Part shown: in pieces, positions 40,292 through 52,150 of the stretch
Layout: the number at the start of each line of letters is the position of its first letter
Numbering within the stretch: the stretch's first letter is position 1
Assembly: GCA_963971535.1 (NCBI GenBank)
Contig: OZ020587.1
Location: 159,725,856-159,789,855 of the forward strand
Length of the DNA stretch: 64,000 nucleotides
From: Notolepis coatsorum
Lineage: Eukaryota; Chordata; Actinopteri; Aulopiformes; Paralepididae
Direction of reading: 5' to 3'
Translations under genes and position numbers: made by a program
Notes under the pieces: model-generated
The model's input: the letters and a program-made list of their open reading frames with translations, nothing else
Told to the model about the DNA's origin: nothing
The model's database searches: none

Positions 40292-43092
40292 TATCATAAA
40301 CTAGGTGTATTATAACCAGGTCTCTCTTGTACCATATCATAAACTAGGTGTATTATAACCAGGTCTCTCTTGTACCATATCATAAACTAGGTGTATTATA
40401 ACCAGGTCTCTCCTGTACCATATCATAAACTAGGTGTATTATAACCAGGTCTCTCTTGTACCATATCATAAACTAGGTGTATTATAACCAGGTCTCTCTT
40501 GTACCATATGGTAAACTAGGTATATTATAACCAGGTCTCTCTTGTACCATATCATAAACTAGGTGTATTATAACCAGGTCTCTCCTGTACCATATCATAA
40601 ACTAGGTGTATTATAACCAGGTCTCTCTTGTACCATATCATAAACTAGGTGTATTATAACCAGGTCTCTCTTGTACCATATCATAAACTAGGTGTATTAT
40701 AACCAGGTCTCTCTTGTACCATATCATAAACTAGGTGTATTATAACCAGGTCTCTCTTGTATCATATCATAAACTAGGTGTATTATAACCAGGTCTCTTG
40801 TACCATATCATAAACTAGGAGTATTATAACCAGGTCTCTTGTACCATATCATAAACTAGGTGTATAATAACCAGGTCTCTCCTGTACCAGATCATAAACT
40901 AGGTGTATTATAACAGGTCTCTCTTGTACTATATCATAAACTAGGTGTATTATAACCAGGTCTCTCTTGTACCATATCATAAACTAGGTGTATTATAACC
41001 AGGTCTCTCTTGTACCATATCATAAACTAGGTGCATTATAGCCAGGTCTCTCTTGTACCATATCATAAACTAGGTGTATTATAACCAGGTCTCTCTTGTA
41101 CCATATCATAAACTAGGTGTATAATAACTAGGTATCTTGTACCATATCATAAACTAGGTGTATAATAACTAGGTATCCTGTACCATATCATAAACTAGGT
41201 GTATAATAACCAGGTATCTTGTACCGTATCATAAACTAGGTGTATTATAACCAGGTCTCTCTTGTATCATATCATAAACTAGGTGTATTATAACCAGGTC
41301 TCTTGTACCATATCATAAACGAGGTGTATTATAACCAGGTCTCTTGTACCATATCATAAACTAGGAGTATTATAACCAGGTCTCTCTTGTACCATATCAT
41401 AAACTAGGTGTATTATAACCAGGTCTCTCTGGTACCATATCATAAACTAGGTGTATTATAACCAGGTCTCTTGTACCATATCATAAACTAGGTGTATTAT
41501 AACCAGGTATCTTGTACCATATCATAAACTAGGTGTATTATAACCAGGTCTCTCTTGTACCATATCATAAACTAGGTGTATTATAACCAGGTCTCTCTTG
41601 TACCATATCATAAACTAGGTGTATTATAACCAGGTCTCTCTTGTACCATATCATAAACTAGGTGTATTATAACCAGGTCTCTCCTGTACCATATCATAAA
41701 CTAGGTGTATTATAACCAGGTCTCTCTTGTACCATATCATAAACTAGGTGTATTATAACCAGGTCTCTCTTGTACCATATCATAAACTAGGTGCATTATA
41801 ACCAGGTCTCTCTTGTACCATATCATAAACTAGGTGTATTATAACCAGGTCTCTCTTGTATCATATCATAAACTAGGTGTATTATAACCAGGTCTCTTGT
41901 ACCATATCATAAACTAGGAGTATTATAACCAGGTCTCTTGTACCATATCATAAACTAGGTGTATAATAACCAGGTCTCTCCTGTACCAGATCATAAACTA
42001 GGTGTATTATAACCAGGTCTCTCTTGTACTATATCATAAACTAGGTGTATTATAACCAGGTCTCTTTTGTACCATATCATAAACTAGGTGTATTATAACC
42101 AGGTCTCTCTTGTACCATATCATAAACTAGGTGCATTATAGCCAGGTCTCTCTTGTACCATATCATAAACTAGGTGTATTATAACCAGGTCTCTCTTGTA
42201 CCATATCATAAACTAGGTGTATAATAACTAGGTATCTTGTACCATATCATAAACTAGGTGTATAATAACTAGGTATCCTGTACCATATCATAAACTAGGT
42301 GTATAATAACCAGGTATCTTGTACCGTATCATAAACTAGGTGTATTATAACCAGGTCTCTCTTGTATCATATCATAAACTAGGTGTATTATAACCAGGTC
42401 TCTTGTACCATATCATAAACGAGGTGTATTATAACCAGGTCTCTTGTACCATATCATAAACTAGATGTATTATAACCAGGTCTCTCTTGTACCATATCAT
42501 AAACTAGGTGTATTATAACCAGGTCTCTCTTGTACCATATCATAAACTAGGTGTATAATAACTAGGTATCTTGTACCATATCATAAACTAGGTGTATTAT
42601 AACCAGGTCTCCTGTACCATATCATAAACTAGGTGTATTATAACCAGGTCTCTCCTGTACCATATCATAAACTAGGTGTATTATAACCAGGTCTCCTGTA
42701 CCATATCATAAACTAGGTGTATTATAACCAGGTCTCTTGTACCATATCATAAACTAGGAGTATTATAACCAGGTCTCTCTTGTACCAGATCATAAACTAG
42801 GTGTATTATAACCAGGTCTCTCTTGTACCATAGCATAAACTAGGTGTATTATAACCAGGTCTCTCTGGTACCATATCATAAACTAGGTGTATTATAACCA
42901 GGTCTCTTGTACCATATCATAAACTAGGTGTATTATAACCAGGTCTCTCTGGTACCATATCATAAACTAGGTGTATTATAACCAGGTCTCTTGTACCATA
43001 TCATAAACTAGGTGTATTATAACCAGGTATCCTGTACCATATCATAAACTAGGTGTATTATAACCAGGTATCTTGTACCATATCATAAACGT
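40292..43092 (+). repeat. 43-bp minisatellite, segment 3 (largest)
   Basis: About 65 units in the same orientation. Variant units recur in the same order: TACCAGATCATAAAC, GTGCATTATAGCC and AACTAGGTATCCTG appear near 40885-41180 and again near 41985-42280, a higher-order period of about 1.1 kb. The segment ends in CATAAAC at the inverted-repeat element. Confidence 0.95.
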
Positions 43093-43380
43093 TAGGTTAT
43101 GACTATAACCAAGTTCTGTTAGTTAGGGGCGATGCTTGGCTTCGCCTTCTGCACTATCTCGCGTACGTGCACGCGTACTGAATAAACCACAAATGTACCT
43201 CTAATACCAGTATTAGTCTGACCACACCCCTCATCAGCTTACCTTCATAAGCAGGTGTGTGGTCACCTGCTCTCCTCCTTCCCAAGCTTTCACCACAAGG
43301 TGAGGTCAAGGGCTGCAGCGGCCGTCCGAAGCCAAGCATCGCCCCTAACTAACAGAACTTGGTTATAGTCATAACCTAAC
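43093..43380. mobile_element. 288-bp foldback unit at the left end
   Basis: The unit begins GTTAGGTTATGACTATAACC and ends with the exact inverse, with about 52 bp per arm (into GGGGCGATGCTTGGCTTCG). Its interior carries the same TTCTGCACTATCTCGCGTAC stretch as the right end of the large element. It may be a separate short family member inserted next to the large one, or a rearranged left end. Confidence 0.75.
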
Positions 43381-43916
43381 GTTCTGTATCGTTAGTGGCT
43401 TAGCTTGGCTTCGCCTTCTGCACAAGGGAGGCCAAGCGGAGCCACTTGGCTGACAAATACACCCCGCTGACAGCCCCCCAAAACCATCAGAACAGGGAGG
43501 GCCGAGCCCCCCCGACCCCCCCTAATGGAGGGTAGCCCCCCTATTAGGGACGTCACGGGAGGGCGACGGACCCGACCGTGCGAAGAGGCACTCAAGCAAC
43601 TCAACGCACAGGGTGAGCAGACCGTGGCTTGACCCACGACTACACACACGCACAACCCGCATGCCACCCGGGAACGAACGGAGGAACAACCTCGTTACTG
43701 CCCCCAGAATCACGGGGTCAAGGGCAAACCCAACCCCGTGGCAAGGCCGTAGCAGCGGAGCACGAAGGAAGACCCAGACCCACCAAAAGGACTGGACTCC
43801 CTGGAATGGGGGCCCGGAGAAGTCCATGATGCCAGCATCAAGACCCCACCAGGTGGGCACGTAGTGCCCCGCCCCCCACATCGCCAGCGTATTCGGACAA
43901 AGGCCCCTCAGTTACT

Positions 43917-44036
43917 GCACCTGGTATTCCCAGGCGGAACCAACCAGGCCAGTAAGCCGAGCGGGCCCCGTCCCCCCAATAGTACACCGCCTGGCACACT
44001 GACCCTGCAGAATAGGCAGTCAGCATGGCCGTAAGC
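43917..44036 (-). pseudogene. 5S-rRNA-like sequence, diverged interior
   Basis: On the minus strand the block begins GCTTACGGCCAT and ends CGCCTGGGAATACCAGGTGC, the two ends of vertebrate 5S rRNA, over a span of 120 bp, the length of 5S. The middle, including the internal promoter, no longer resembles 5S. It lies 590 bp from the better copy at 44628-44737, in the same orientation. Confidence 0.55.
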
Positions 44037-44627
44037 ACACAAAAAAAGGTTAACCAACGGAAGCAGGCAGCGCACCGGGGAAAAACCAGGCAACAGGCTG
44101 TTAACCCTAGCCTGGAGACTGCGGACGAGACAGGCGCCAGAGGGGACAGCTGAACACAGCCGCCCCGGCGGAAGGAGCGTAAGCTGGCGGTGTTGCATGA
44201 CCAAGCCTCCATTTAACAACCCCCACCCAGAGGGGTCGAGGCAGAGAAGGCTGACACGATTGGCAGACGTCATGAACGTGCAGGGGCACCCTCAACCGGT
44301 GAACCCGGGAGTTGACACTGCTCCAACACACCAGGGAACCAACCACCTCGGTGTTACCCAATGCGGTGGTTGTTCCTATAACCCCTCAAGAAAAAACTCC
44401 AAAACACACCTGCGGGTATACACCGGCTATACCGCAGTACAAGTGTTTCAGTTTCCAAAAAGGGTTAACCCAGGCCTACGGGTCGCAAACATCACTTCGG
44501 ACCGGGCCTGGCGGTACGGGAAGCACAGGGTCACCAGAGGAGGTCAAAAAACCACCCCCACAGGCCCCTCTTCGCCATGCGTGAGAGAGGAGCGAAAAAC
44601 AATGGAGAACCAGCCCCTAAGCACACC

Positions 44628-44737
44628 GTACCTGGTATTCCCCGGCGGTCTCCCAACCAAGTACTAACCAGGACCAACCTGTGTAGCGGCCGAGATCCGA
44701 CGAGATCGAGCGCGTACAGAATGGCATGGCTGTAAGC
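44628..44737 (-). pseudogene. 5S rRNA-derived sequence
   Basis: The minus strand reads GCTTACAGCCATGCC, then GATCTCGTCGGATCTCGG, CTGGTTAGTACTTGG and TTGGGAGACCGCC, ending GGAATACCAGGT. These are the 5S rRNA blocks in the right order and almost without gaps. The A-box region is changed (GCTACACAGG for GCTAAGCAGG), and no T-run terminator follows, so it is unlikely to be transcribed as 5S rRNA. It may have been captured from a 5S gene or a 5S-derived SINE. Confidence 0.85.
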
Positions 44738-45943
44738 CATGACGACAGTGCTGAGTAAAAAACATACCCAACCAGGGTCTCCATAGCGCTTAACCCTGTG
44801 ACACCCAGACCGACCTGGCATTTTTCCCCCTGAAAAAAGCCCAAGTCCCTCAGGGTACCAGAACAGCAGATCTGCATCCCCGGCGGACAACGGGTTCAAC
44901 TGATCTGGACCAGCGTGACCAGAACCAGTCCCGTGCCCTAACCACGCCGACATGCCCCAGGAAAAGGGCAGATATGCGTGTTGATCTTAACATGAAAAGA
45001 AGGCGCCACCCAGACGTCGGGACGAACCGCGCCTGGTGGCCCACCCCAAGGGCGTGAGACCCCACTACATATGTTCAGATCCATCCCGTCATCATCCCCC
45101 AGACATGAACGAGGATCCGTCGACAACCCACCCAGGTCATGGGATGTGGTCGCCGGAAGAGGAAAAACCCCCATCTCAGTTGCTTTATAAAAACGCTGTT
45201 TCAACCACAAGCAACTAAGGCGTGCCAGTCAATCGCCTGTTTACAGCGAGCTAGCACTATACGTGCGTCGGGACACACCCCCATCAATGAACAGGCTATT
45301 TAGACCTGCCATTGAATCCCCAAGGCGCCCAGGGGAACGACAAGAGGGGTGTGACACTCCCTAACTCCAACACTTCTGGAATAGAAAGAAGGAAGCATCA
45401 ACAGTATGTATCCCAGTCTACACAGCCGGGGTAAAAAATGTTCACATTTTTACATCCCACCACCCTCCCATAGGAAAGAGACGGGGATCCCCAGAGAGAC
45501 TTCCCACGCGAGCTGTACAGATTGAAAAGAATATATTGCACCTTGAGCCATGTAAAAAACTGGTTTTAGGGCCTCCGGGGAAGAGGCACCGAACCCATAC
45601 ACACTCAATAAACGAATTGAATCGAATATACATACAATAGAAAAGGACCCTTCTAGAGGGTCCACTCACTTTGACAATCTGAGGAGGAAGGCTCTGTACT
45701 CTGATGGAGGCTTCCTCACATGGATCACATGGAAGAAGGAGTCCGAACTCACAGAAGGCCTGAGTAGGCGCTTGGTGAGGAGGAGCCCTGACCACCCCCC
45801 CTGAAAACAGATCCATCACATGGACCTGAACAGCACACGGAAGTCCTACCAACAGAGACGCGCACGGTGACGTACTCTATGGCGGGGGAATTCCTGCGGT
45901 GCACACGCCCAATATACCAGGCCGTGGGACCAGGAACTCCCTC

Positions 45944-45967
45944 CCCCCCCCCCCCCCCCCCCCCCCC
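45944..45967. repeat. C-rich run inside the inverted-repeat element
   Basis: An almost pure C run of about 24 bases. The remaining 45100-48000 of the element shows no frame longer than about 140 codons and nothing recognisable. Confidence 0.85.
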
Positions 45968-48257
45968 GTAACGTGCCGAACCGCCACGTGACGGGAACCT
46001 TGAAGGACAGGGGGTGTACCCCTGACCGACAGAACAAAGGGGAGAGGAAAGGTTACCAGTTCACCCCTTTACGACCCCACACCCATGATACGACGTAACG
46101 ACAAAAAGAGAATATGACACAGTCATAGTCAGCTCTATGAAGCGTTTCACAGCTCCACACAGCGCACGAGCTAACCTGCTATCTGATTTTTACTAAGGAA
46201 AAACACAGAATAGAGAGGGCTCTAAGAACCCCGGTCCAACATACACATGTGCTTCTGTGGCCAGTACAACCCAGTTGTAGGTCACATGACACACACAACC
46301 CATCATCATCACAATGAGAGAATACATCATTCTTGATTAGTATCGACCACAGGCCTTGCTAAGCACACGACAGCAACCAAACCAATTTCCCTTTAGGAAA
46401 TAAGTTTCTCCAGCAGATTTAGCACAACCTCAGCAATCAAGCTGAGAGTTACATCGTATCCCTACCACACAAAAGACACAATTAATGCACAACATGTCTG
46501 ATAGGAGGTGATAAAGTCCCCAGGGAACCGGGGGGGGAAAAACACAATCCTCCTATTTTACCCTCAACACGGCCAGTTAAAACAGGAAAACCTGTTAATG
46601 TGTGAACTCACTGTCCATTGTCATTACAGTCTGAGAAAGAACATTCTTTTACTCACTCGTCACCAAGCATAGCTTCATAGGTTAGTTGCCTTAGTAGTGA
46701 GTACACGGTACACATAAACACCATGATGTTTCTCACACAACAACCAGATCAATACATCACGACCTGCACGGAGAAGCTACTGCCAGTGACAAAAACAGCT
46801 CACACACAACCCGCAACGTATCTCAAATGCATTGCAACAACACACGTTTTGGGAAAAAACACCGTCATTCACAATACATTTAGCAAGGTAAAACCAGAAG
46901 ACGTGTTATGAGGGTCTGGCCAACCCCGTACCTGCCCGGAACGCAGATCAGCGAAGTGCAGTCATAAGCCACCGTAGAACACAGCCCTCTTTGTTGACGC
47001 AATCCCCGTCTAGGCTCAGGCAGGGTTGACGAACATCCCCTGTCAAAGATGACGTCGTGGTCAAGAGTGTAAAACATGTTAAAAATCAAAGCACGTTCAA
47101 CAGAATAGCATCAAGCTAACGGCTGCTCCAACCGTTCTGGTGCTATCGCTTCCGCTCGCGAGACGCCGATCTACGACGCACGCGATCAGGAGCGAGCTCC
47201 CGGCGGCGCGCGAGAAGCCTAAGCTACCCCGCGCCAGGCCACCGACCGGCTAACCGTAAGCTATGAACATGTAAACAATGACATAACACTCACCCAGACA
47301 GGCCGCCGTTCTGAACCCTCCTCACTTTTTAAGAGAAAAGAGAAAACAAGACGTCAACACCGCTTCACAACGGTGACATTAACACGTCCGGCGGAATCAG
47401 CACAGTACCAACTGGCCTGTATAGCTGACTTTGAACATGAATCTGCCGCTATCGCACATTACATGCACATATCCCCTCGTGAAGGAATACTCTCATTTGG
47501 ATATGAAAGATGGGGTCTTAACACGGTGACAGAGAGAATCCACTCGTCCAGAACACACAGGGATCACCAGTGTCAATGGTCGCGGCCCACTAGTTAAAAC
47601 TATAATGGTCGCCAGACCAAGGCCTTCTGTCGCCTAGACGGCTAAACAAAGGACCCTAGCCTGGGGCCGGTTTCCATAAACTTTGTCTAGTAGCCCCCAT
47701 AGCACTAACAGACAAGTGGAGCCCGCCAGCAAACACTACTCACCCAACCTGGAACGCACCGCTCCTCACAACAGCGGCATGTCCGACAGTTCAGCTGTGG
47801 CCTGACAGGTTTCACCCCAACAAACACAGCAAGGAACTGCAGTTGAGAAGCATGCAGCGGCGTGCTCCCAATACGAAAACCGGTGGAGGGTTTGTAGAAT
47901 GATCATCATCTTCTAGACACTCCAGTACGAAGACAATATCGCCGTATTTTCTCGAAAATAGTGAGAGAGAAAATAAAGATATGATGTCAACGTATCCTTG
48001 TTTCCCAAGCTGTTCCTAATCCAATTTCTTCCATCATGGTGTCAAGTGTGGGGATCTACCGAGGCACCTCTTCCTTGTGGTGAAAGCGAGAAGGAGGAGA
48101 GCAGGTGACCACACACCTGCTTATGAAGGTAAGCTGATGAGGGGTGTGGTCAGACTAATACTGGTATTAGAGGTACATTTGTGGTTTATTCAGTACGCGT
48201 GCACGTACGCGAGATAGTGCAGAAGGCGAAGCCAAGCTAAGCCACTAACGATACAGA

Positions 48258-49593
48258 ACTAGGTGTATTATAACCAGGTCTCCTGTACCATATCATAAAC
48301 TAGGTGTATTATAACCAGGTCTCTTGTACCATATCATAAACTAGGTGTATTATAACCAGGTCTCTTGTACCATATCATAAACTAGGTGTATAATAACTAG
48401 GTATCTTGTACCATATCATAAACTAGGTGTATTATAACCAGGTCTCTTGTACCATATCATAAACTAGGTGTATTATAACCAGGTCTCTTGTACCATATCA
48501 TAAGCTAGGTGTATAATAACTAGGTATCTTGTACCATATCATAAACTAGGTGTATTATAACCAGGTCTCTCTTGTACCATATCATAAACTAGGTGTATTA
48601 TAACCAGGTCTCTCTTCTACCATATCATAAACTAGGTGTATTATAACCAGGTCTCTCTTGTACCATATCATAAACTAGGTGTATTATAACCAGGTCTCTC
48701 TTGTACCGTATCATAAACTAGGTGTATTATAACCAGGTCTCTCTTGTACCATATCATAAACTAGGTGTATTATAACCAGGTCTTTCTTGTACCGTATCAT
48801 AAACTAGGTTTATTATAACCAGGTCTCTTGTACCATATCATAAACTAGGTTTATTATAACCAGGTCTCTTGTACCATATCATAAACTAGGTGTATTATAA
48901 CGAGGTCTCTTGTACCATATCATAAACTAGGTGTATTATAACCAGGTCTCTTGTACCATATCATAAACTAGGTTTATTATAACCAGGTCTCTTGTACCAT
49001 ATCATAAACTAGGTGTATTATAACAGGTATCTTGTACCATATCATAAACTAGGTGTATAATAACCAGGTCTCTTGTACCATATCATAAACTAGGTTTATT
49101 ATAACCAGGTCTCTTGTACCATATCATAAACTAGGTTTATTATAACCAGGTCTCTCCTGTACCATATCATAAACTAGGTGTATTATAACCAGATCTCTCT
49201 TGTACCATATCATAAACTATGTGTATTATAACCAGGTCTCTCTTGTACCGTATCATAAACTAGGTGTATTATAACCAGGTCTCTCTTGTACCATATCATA
49301 AACTAGGTGTATTATAACCAGGTCTCTCTTGTACCATATCATAAACTAGGTGTATTATAACCAGGTCTCTTGTACCATATCATAAACTAGGTGTATTATA
49401 ACCAGGTCTCTCCTGTACCATATCATAAACTAGGTGTATTATAACCAGATATCTTGTACCATATCATAAACTAGGTGTATTATAACCAGGTCTCTCTTGT
49501 ACCATATCATAAACTAGGTGTATTATAACCAGGTCTCTCTTGTACCATATCATAAACTAGGTGTATTATAACCAGGTCTCTCTTGTACCATAT
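48258..49593 (+). repeat. 43-bp minisatellite, segment 4
   Basis: About 31 units in the same orientation, between the inverted-repeat element and BEL2. It contains TTTATTATAACC variants not seen in the other segments. The right edge ends in CATAT, the BEL2 target. Confidence 0.95.
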
Positions 49594-49876
49594 TGTAACT
49601 GAGGGGTACAATTCCCTGACTGTATTAATCTAGTATTAGTATCATTAAACTACTACCGTCTTATGTACATTACTGGCCAATACCGTACACAGGTATATGA
49701 TGAGAACTTCTCCACAATAACACGGTTTCCACACAAATACTTGTTTAGAATATTTATTACATCAAAGGTGGGATATTACATTACTTGAATGCGCTTATAA
49801 GGCAAATCGAATGTGCATAGGCAAATCAATACTGAATATTAAGAATTAGATCTAGGGATATTGTCAGGGGGATTAC

Positions 49877-51110
49877 ATTTACATTTAGTCATTTAGCTGA
49901 CGCTTTTATCTAAAGCGACTTACAAGTTCTGTGCGACAAGACAGCAAGAAGGGTATAACTCTATCAGCTGAGTAACAATGTTCATCAAAGTGTTGCGTGT
50001 TACAGTGTAGGTTAGTTTATTAGGACAAGTGCATGACATTAAGGTTAGTCGGGGTTAGATTTTTTTCTTTTTTTTTTTTTTTTTATCATTTCAGATAATG
50101 GTTGAAGAAGTGAGTCTTTAGTCGACGGCGAAAGATTGGACGGGATTCGGCTGTCCTAACTGGGATGGGTAGTTCATTCCACCATTGTGGGGCAAGGACT
50201 GAGAATAGGCGGCTTCTCTTTGATGACCCTCCGGGAGCTTGGATAGGAGTAGATCTGAGGCGGCCAGAAGACGCAGAGCGTAGGGGTCTTGAGGGTGTGT
50301 AGTTAGAGACCATTGACCGGAGGTAGGCGGGAGCGGTTCCCTTTGCCGCACGGTATGCTAGGTCGAGGGCCTTGAAGCGGATACGTGCAGCAATGGGGAG
50401 CCAGTGCAGGTCCCTAAGAAGTGGGGTGACATGGGCTGACTTCGGTAGGTTTGAGATCAGGCGGGCCGCTGCATTTTGAATGAGTTGAAGAGGCTTGGTG
50501 GCAGTGGCCGGGAGGCCAGCTAGCAGTGCGTTGCAGTAGTCGAGGCGGGAGATGACTGTTGATTGGACGAGGAGTTGGGTGGCTTCTTTTGTCAGGAAGG
50601 GGCGTATCCTTCTGACGTTGCTCAGGAGGAATCTGCAGGTTCTGGTTGTCGCTGCGATGTGAGCAGAGAAGTTCAACTGGTCGTCGAGGACAACACCAAG
50701 GTTCTTGGCGGTCGGCGACGCGGTCACAGCTGCATTCTCGACTGTGATGGAGAGGTCGGTCAGGGGGGAGGATTTGGCCGGCAGGTGGAGCAATTCTGTT
50801 TTGCTTAGGTTCAGTTTGAGGTGGTTGGTCGTCATCCAGGCGGAGATGTCGGACAGACAGGCCGAGATCCGCTCAGAGACGTGGATATCTGAGGGAGGGA
50901 AGGAGAGGAAGAGTTGAGTATCATCGGCATAACAATGATATGAGAAGCCATGAGATGTGATAATGTTACCCAGTGATTTAGTGTAGAGGGAGAAGAGAAG
51001 GGGTCCTAGGACCGAGCCCTGGGGGACACCCGTCCGGAGGGGGCGGATGGCCGACAGAGTCCCTCTCCATGACACTTGGTAGGAGCGGTCATTGAGGTAT
51101 GATGTCAGCC
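49877..51110 (-). mobile_element. 5'-truncated L2 LINE inside the BEL2 LTR
   Basis: It is flanked by a 7-bp duplication GGATTAC (49870-49876 and 51111-51117); the other LTR shows the empty site (GGGGGATTACTACCGG near 56200). The 3' part carries the fish L2 end ATTTACATTTAGTCATTTAG. It is the youngest insertion in this stack. Confidence 0.9.
50086..51110 (-). pseudogene. L2 reverse transcriptase, C-terminal two thirds
   Basis: The open frame starts in LTR sequence, so its first Met is not original. The L2 part has LTSYLNDRSYQV, TGVPQGSVLGPLLFSLYT, the catalytic YADDTQLFLS (near 50930), then RLDYCNALLAGLPATATKPL and RDLHWLPIAARIRFKAL. It ends RRRLKTHFFNHYLK. These motifs are characteristic of fish L2. 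The endonuclease and the first RT motifs are lost by 5' truncation, but the remaining frame is uninterrupted. Confidence 0.88.
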
Positions 51111-52029
51111 GGATTACTACCGGTTGTAAGCCAGCAGGGGGAGGCAATGCTCTATACAAAGTCAAGGGTCCACGGAGGCGATATCACCCGTGTGTCAGCG
51201 GGGAAAGCAGCAGCTGTAATCCTAGGGTGCGCGCCGCAGATGAAGCCGTGGAGTCTCTGCTCCAACAGAGACGGGCTCGAGTGATGTCCTCACGGGAATG
51301 TGTAGATCCCACAGCAGTGGGTGTAGACGGTTCTCTGCTCCAGCAGCCACAGCCAAAGCAATGAAGAATAATCCTGCCGGAAAATGGCTCTGCAATCACC
51401 GGTGTAGGTATCCTCCGTGGTGCGCGGTGGTCCACGGTTGAACTTGACGTTACTATCCTTATTAGCACGCGGCAATAAGTGCTCTATGTAGACACACAAT
51501 TACCCACTTCACGTGGTCTTTGACTCGTAATGAAGGCTTTTACTAGTAGGGAGCGAACGATACGTTAAACAAACGTATTAGGATAACACGAGACTCTATC
51601 TTGGGGCAATACGAGCCCTACTCTGCCCACGTTGCGTAGTGGGGAGAGACGTCACTTGGATAACTGGAACTGAACGAGACTGAACGGGACAAAAGGGACT
51701 AAGAGGAATTCTACATTTCTTGCGCCCTATTTATATGCACGTGAACAAATAGTACCATTCGTATTTCGGTAGCCGTATTCCTACGCGGAACCGGGGCTAG
51801 TTGGGACATGTTCGTCGGCACTATTGAACTTGACTCAAGGGGCCTGTCTGCTGGCGCCAGGTTCTTGTCCAATGAGAGAATGAACTATTATGGGCTGTAG
51901 TAGACTAAAGGGATATTCAGTGTATATGTACAAAGAATATACAAGGGATATCAAACGATATACAAATATTATGCAATATATATCAATCAATAAATACATA
52001 TATTCGGTTTAATCTGACCCTTTGTAACA

Positions 52030-52042
52030 GCCGCCCCCTAAT
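52030..52042 (-). other. BEL2 polypurine tract
   Basis: AGGGGGCGGC on the minus strand directly abuts the 3' LTR. Confidence 0.55.
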
Positions 52043-52150
52043 TAGTCCCACCTAATTAGCTAAGCAGAGACAGATTAACCGCACTGTCCACTACTCAATG
52101 TCCGTTGTGAGGGGTCGGTCAGTTCACAACGTCAGGGGTCATGGTCGTCA

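Larger units (their letters stand above)
43093..48257. mobile_element. GC-rich inverted-repeat element of unknown class
   Basis: It interrupts the minisatellite between ATAAAC and TAGGTG. The right end, inverted, reads GTTCTGTATCGTTAGTGGCT and matches exactly the sequence at 43381. The shared terminal block continues through GCTTGGCTTCGCCTTCTGCAC. Left of 43381 sits a smaller palindromic unit (43093-43380) of the same family. The inverted similarity of the left unit and the right end extends about 150 bp (ACTATCTCGCGTACGTGCAC and beyond). No transposase, RT or other long frame is present. A duplication AAC is possible but unproven. The interior is unusually GC-rich for this locus and contains 5S-rRNA-like sequence. 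Confidence 0.75.
49594..52029 (-). repeat. BEL2 3' LTR, interrupted by an L2
   Basis: Without the 1234-bp L2 and its 7-bp duplication it is 1195 bp, against 1196 bp for the other LTR. It starts TGTAACTGAGGGG on the plus strand and ends CTTTGTAACA. Confidence 0.93.

Noticed and set aside
40292-43092. Regular repeats with a period near 43 bp that could suggest a CRISPR array
   Set aside because: The whole unit repeats without unique spacers, the genome is vertebrate, and no cas genes exist; it is a minisatellite.
44628-44737. Functional 5S rRNA gene
   Set aside because: Changes in the internal promoter, no terminator T run, and location inside a mobile element argue against it.
43392-47600. 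Several frames of 70-156 codons in the inverted-repeat element
   Set aside because: They overlap each other on both strands in GC-rich DNA and none resembles a transposase or other known domain.
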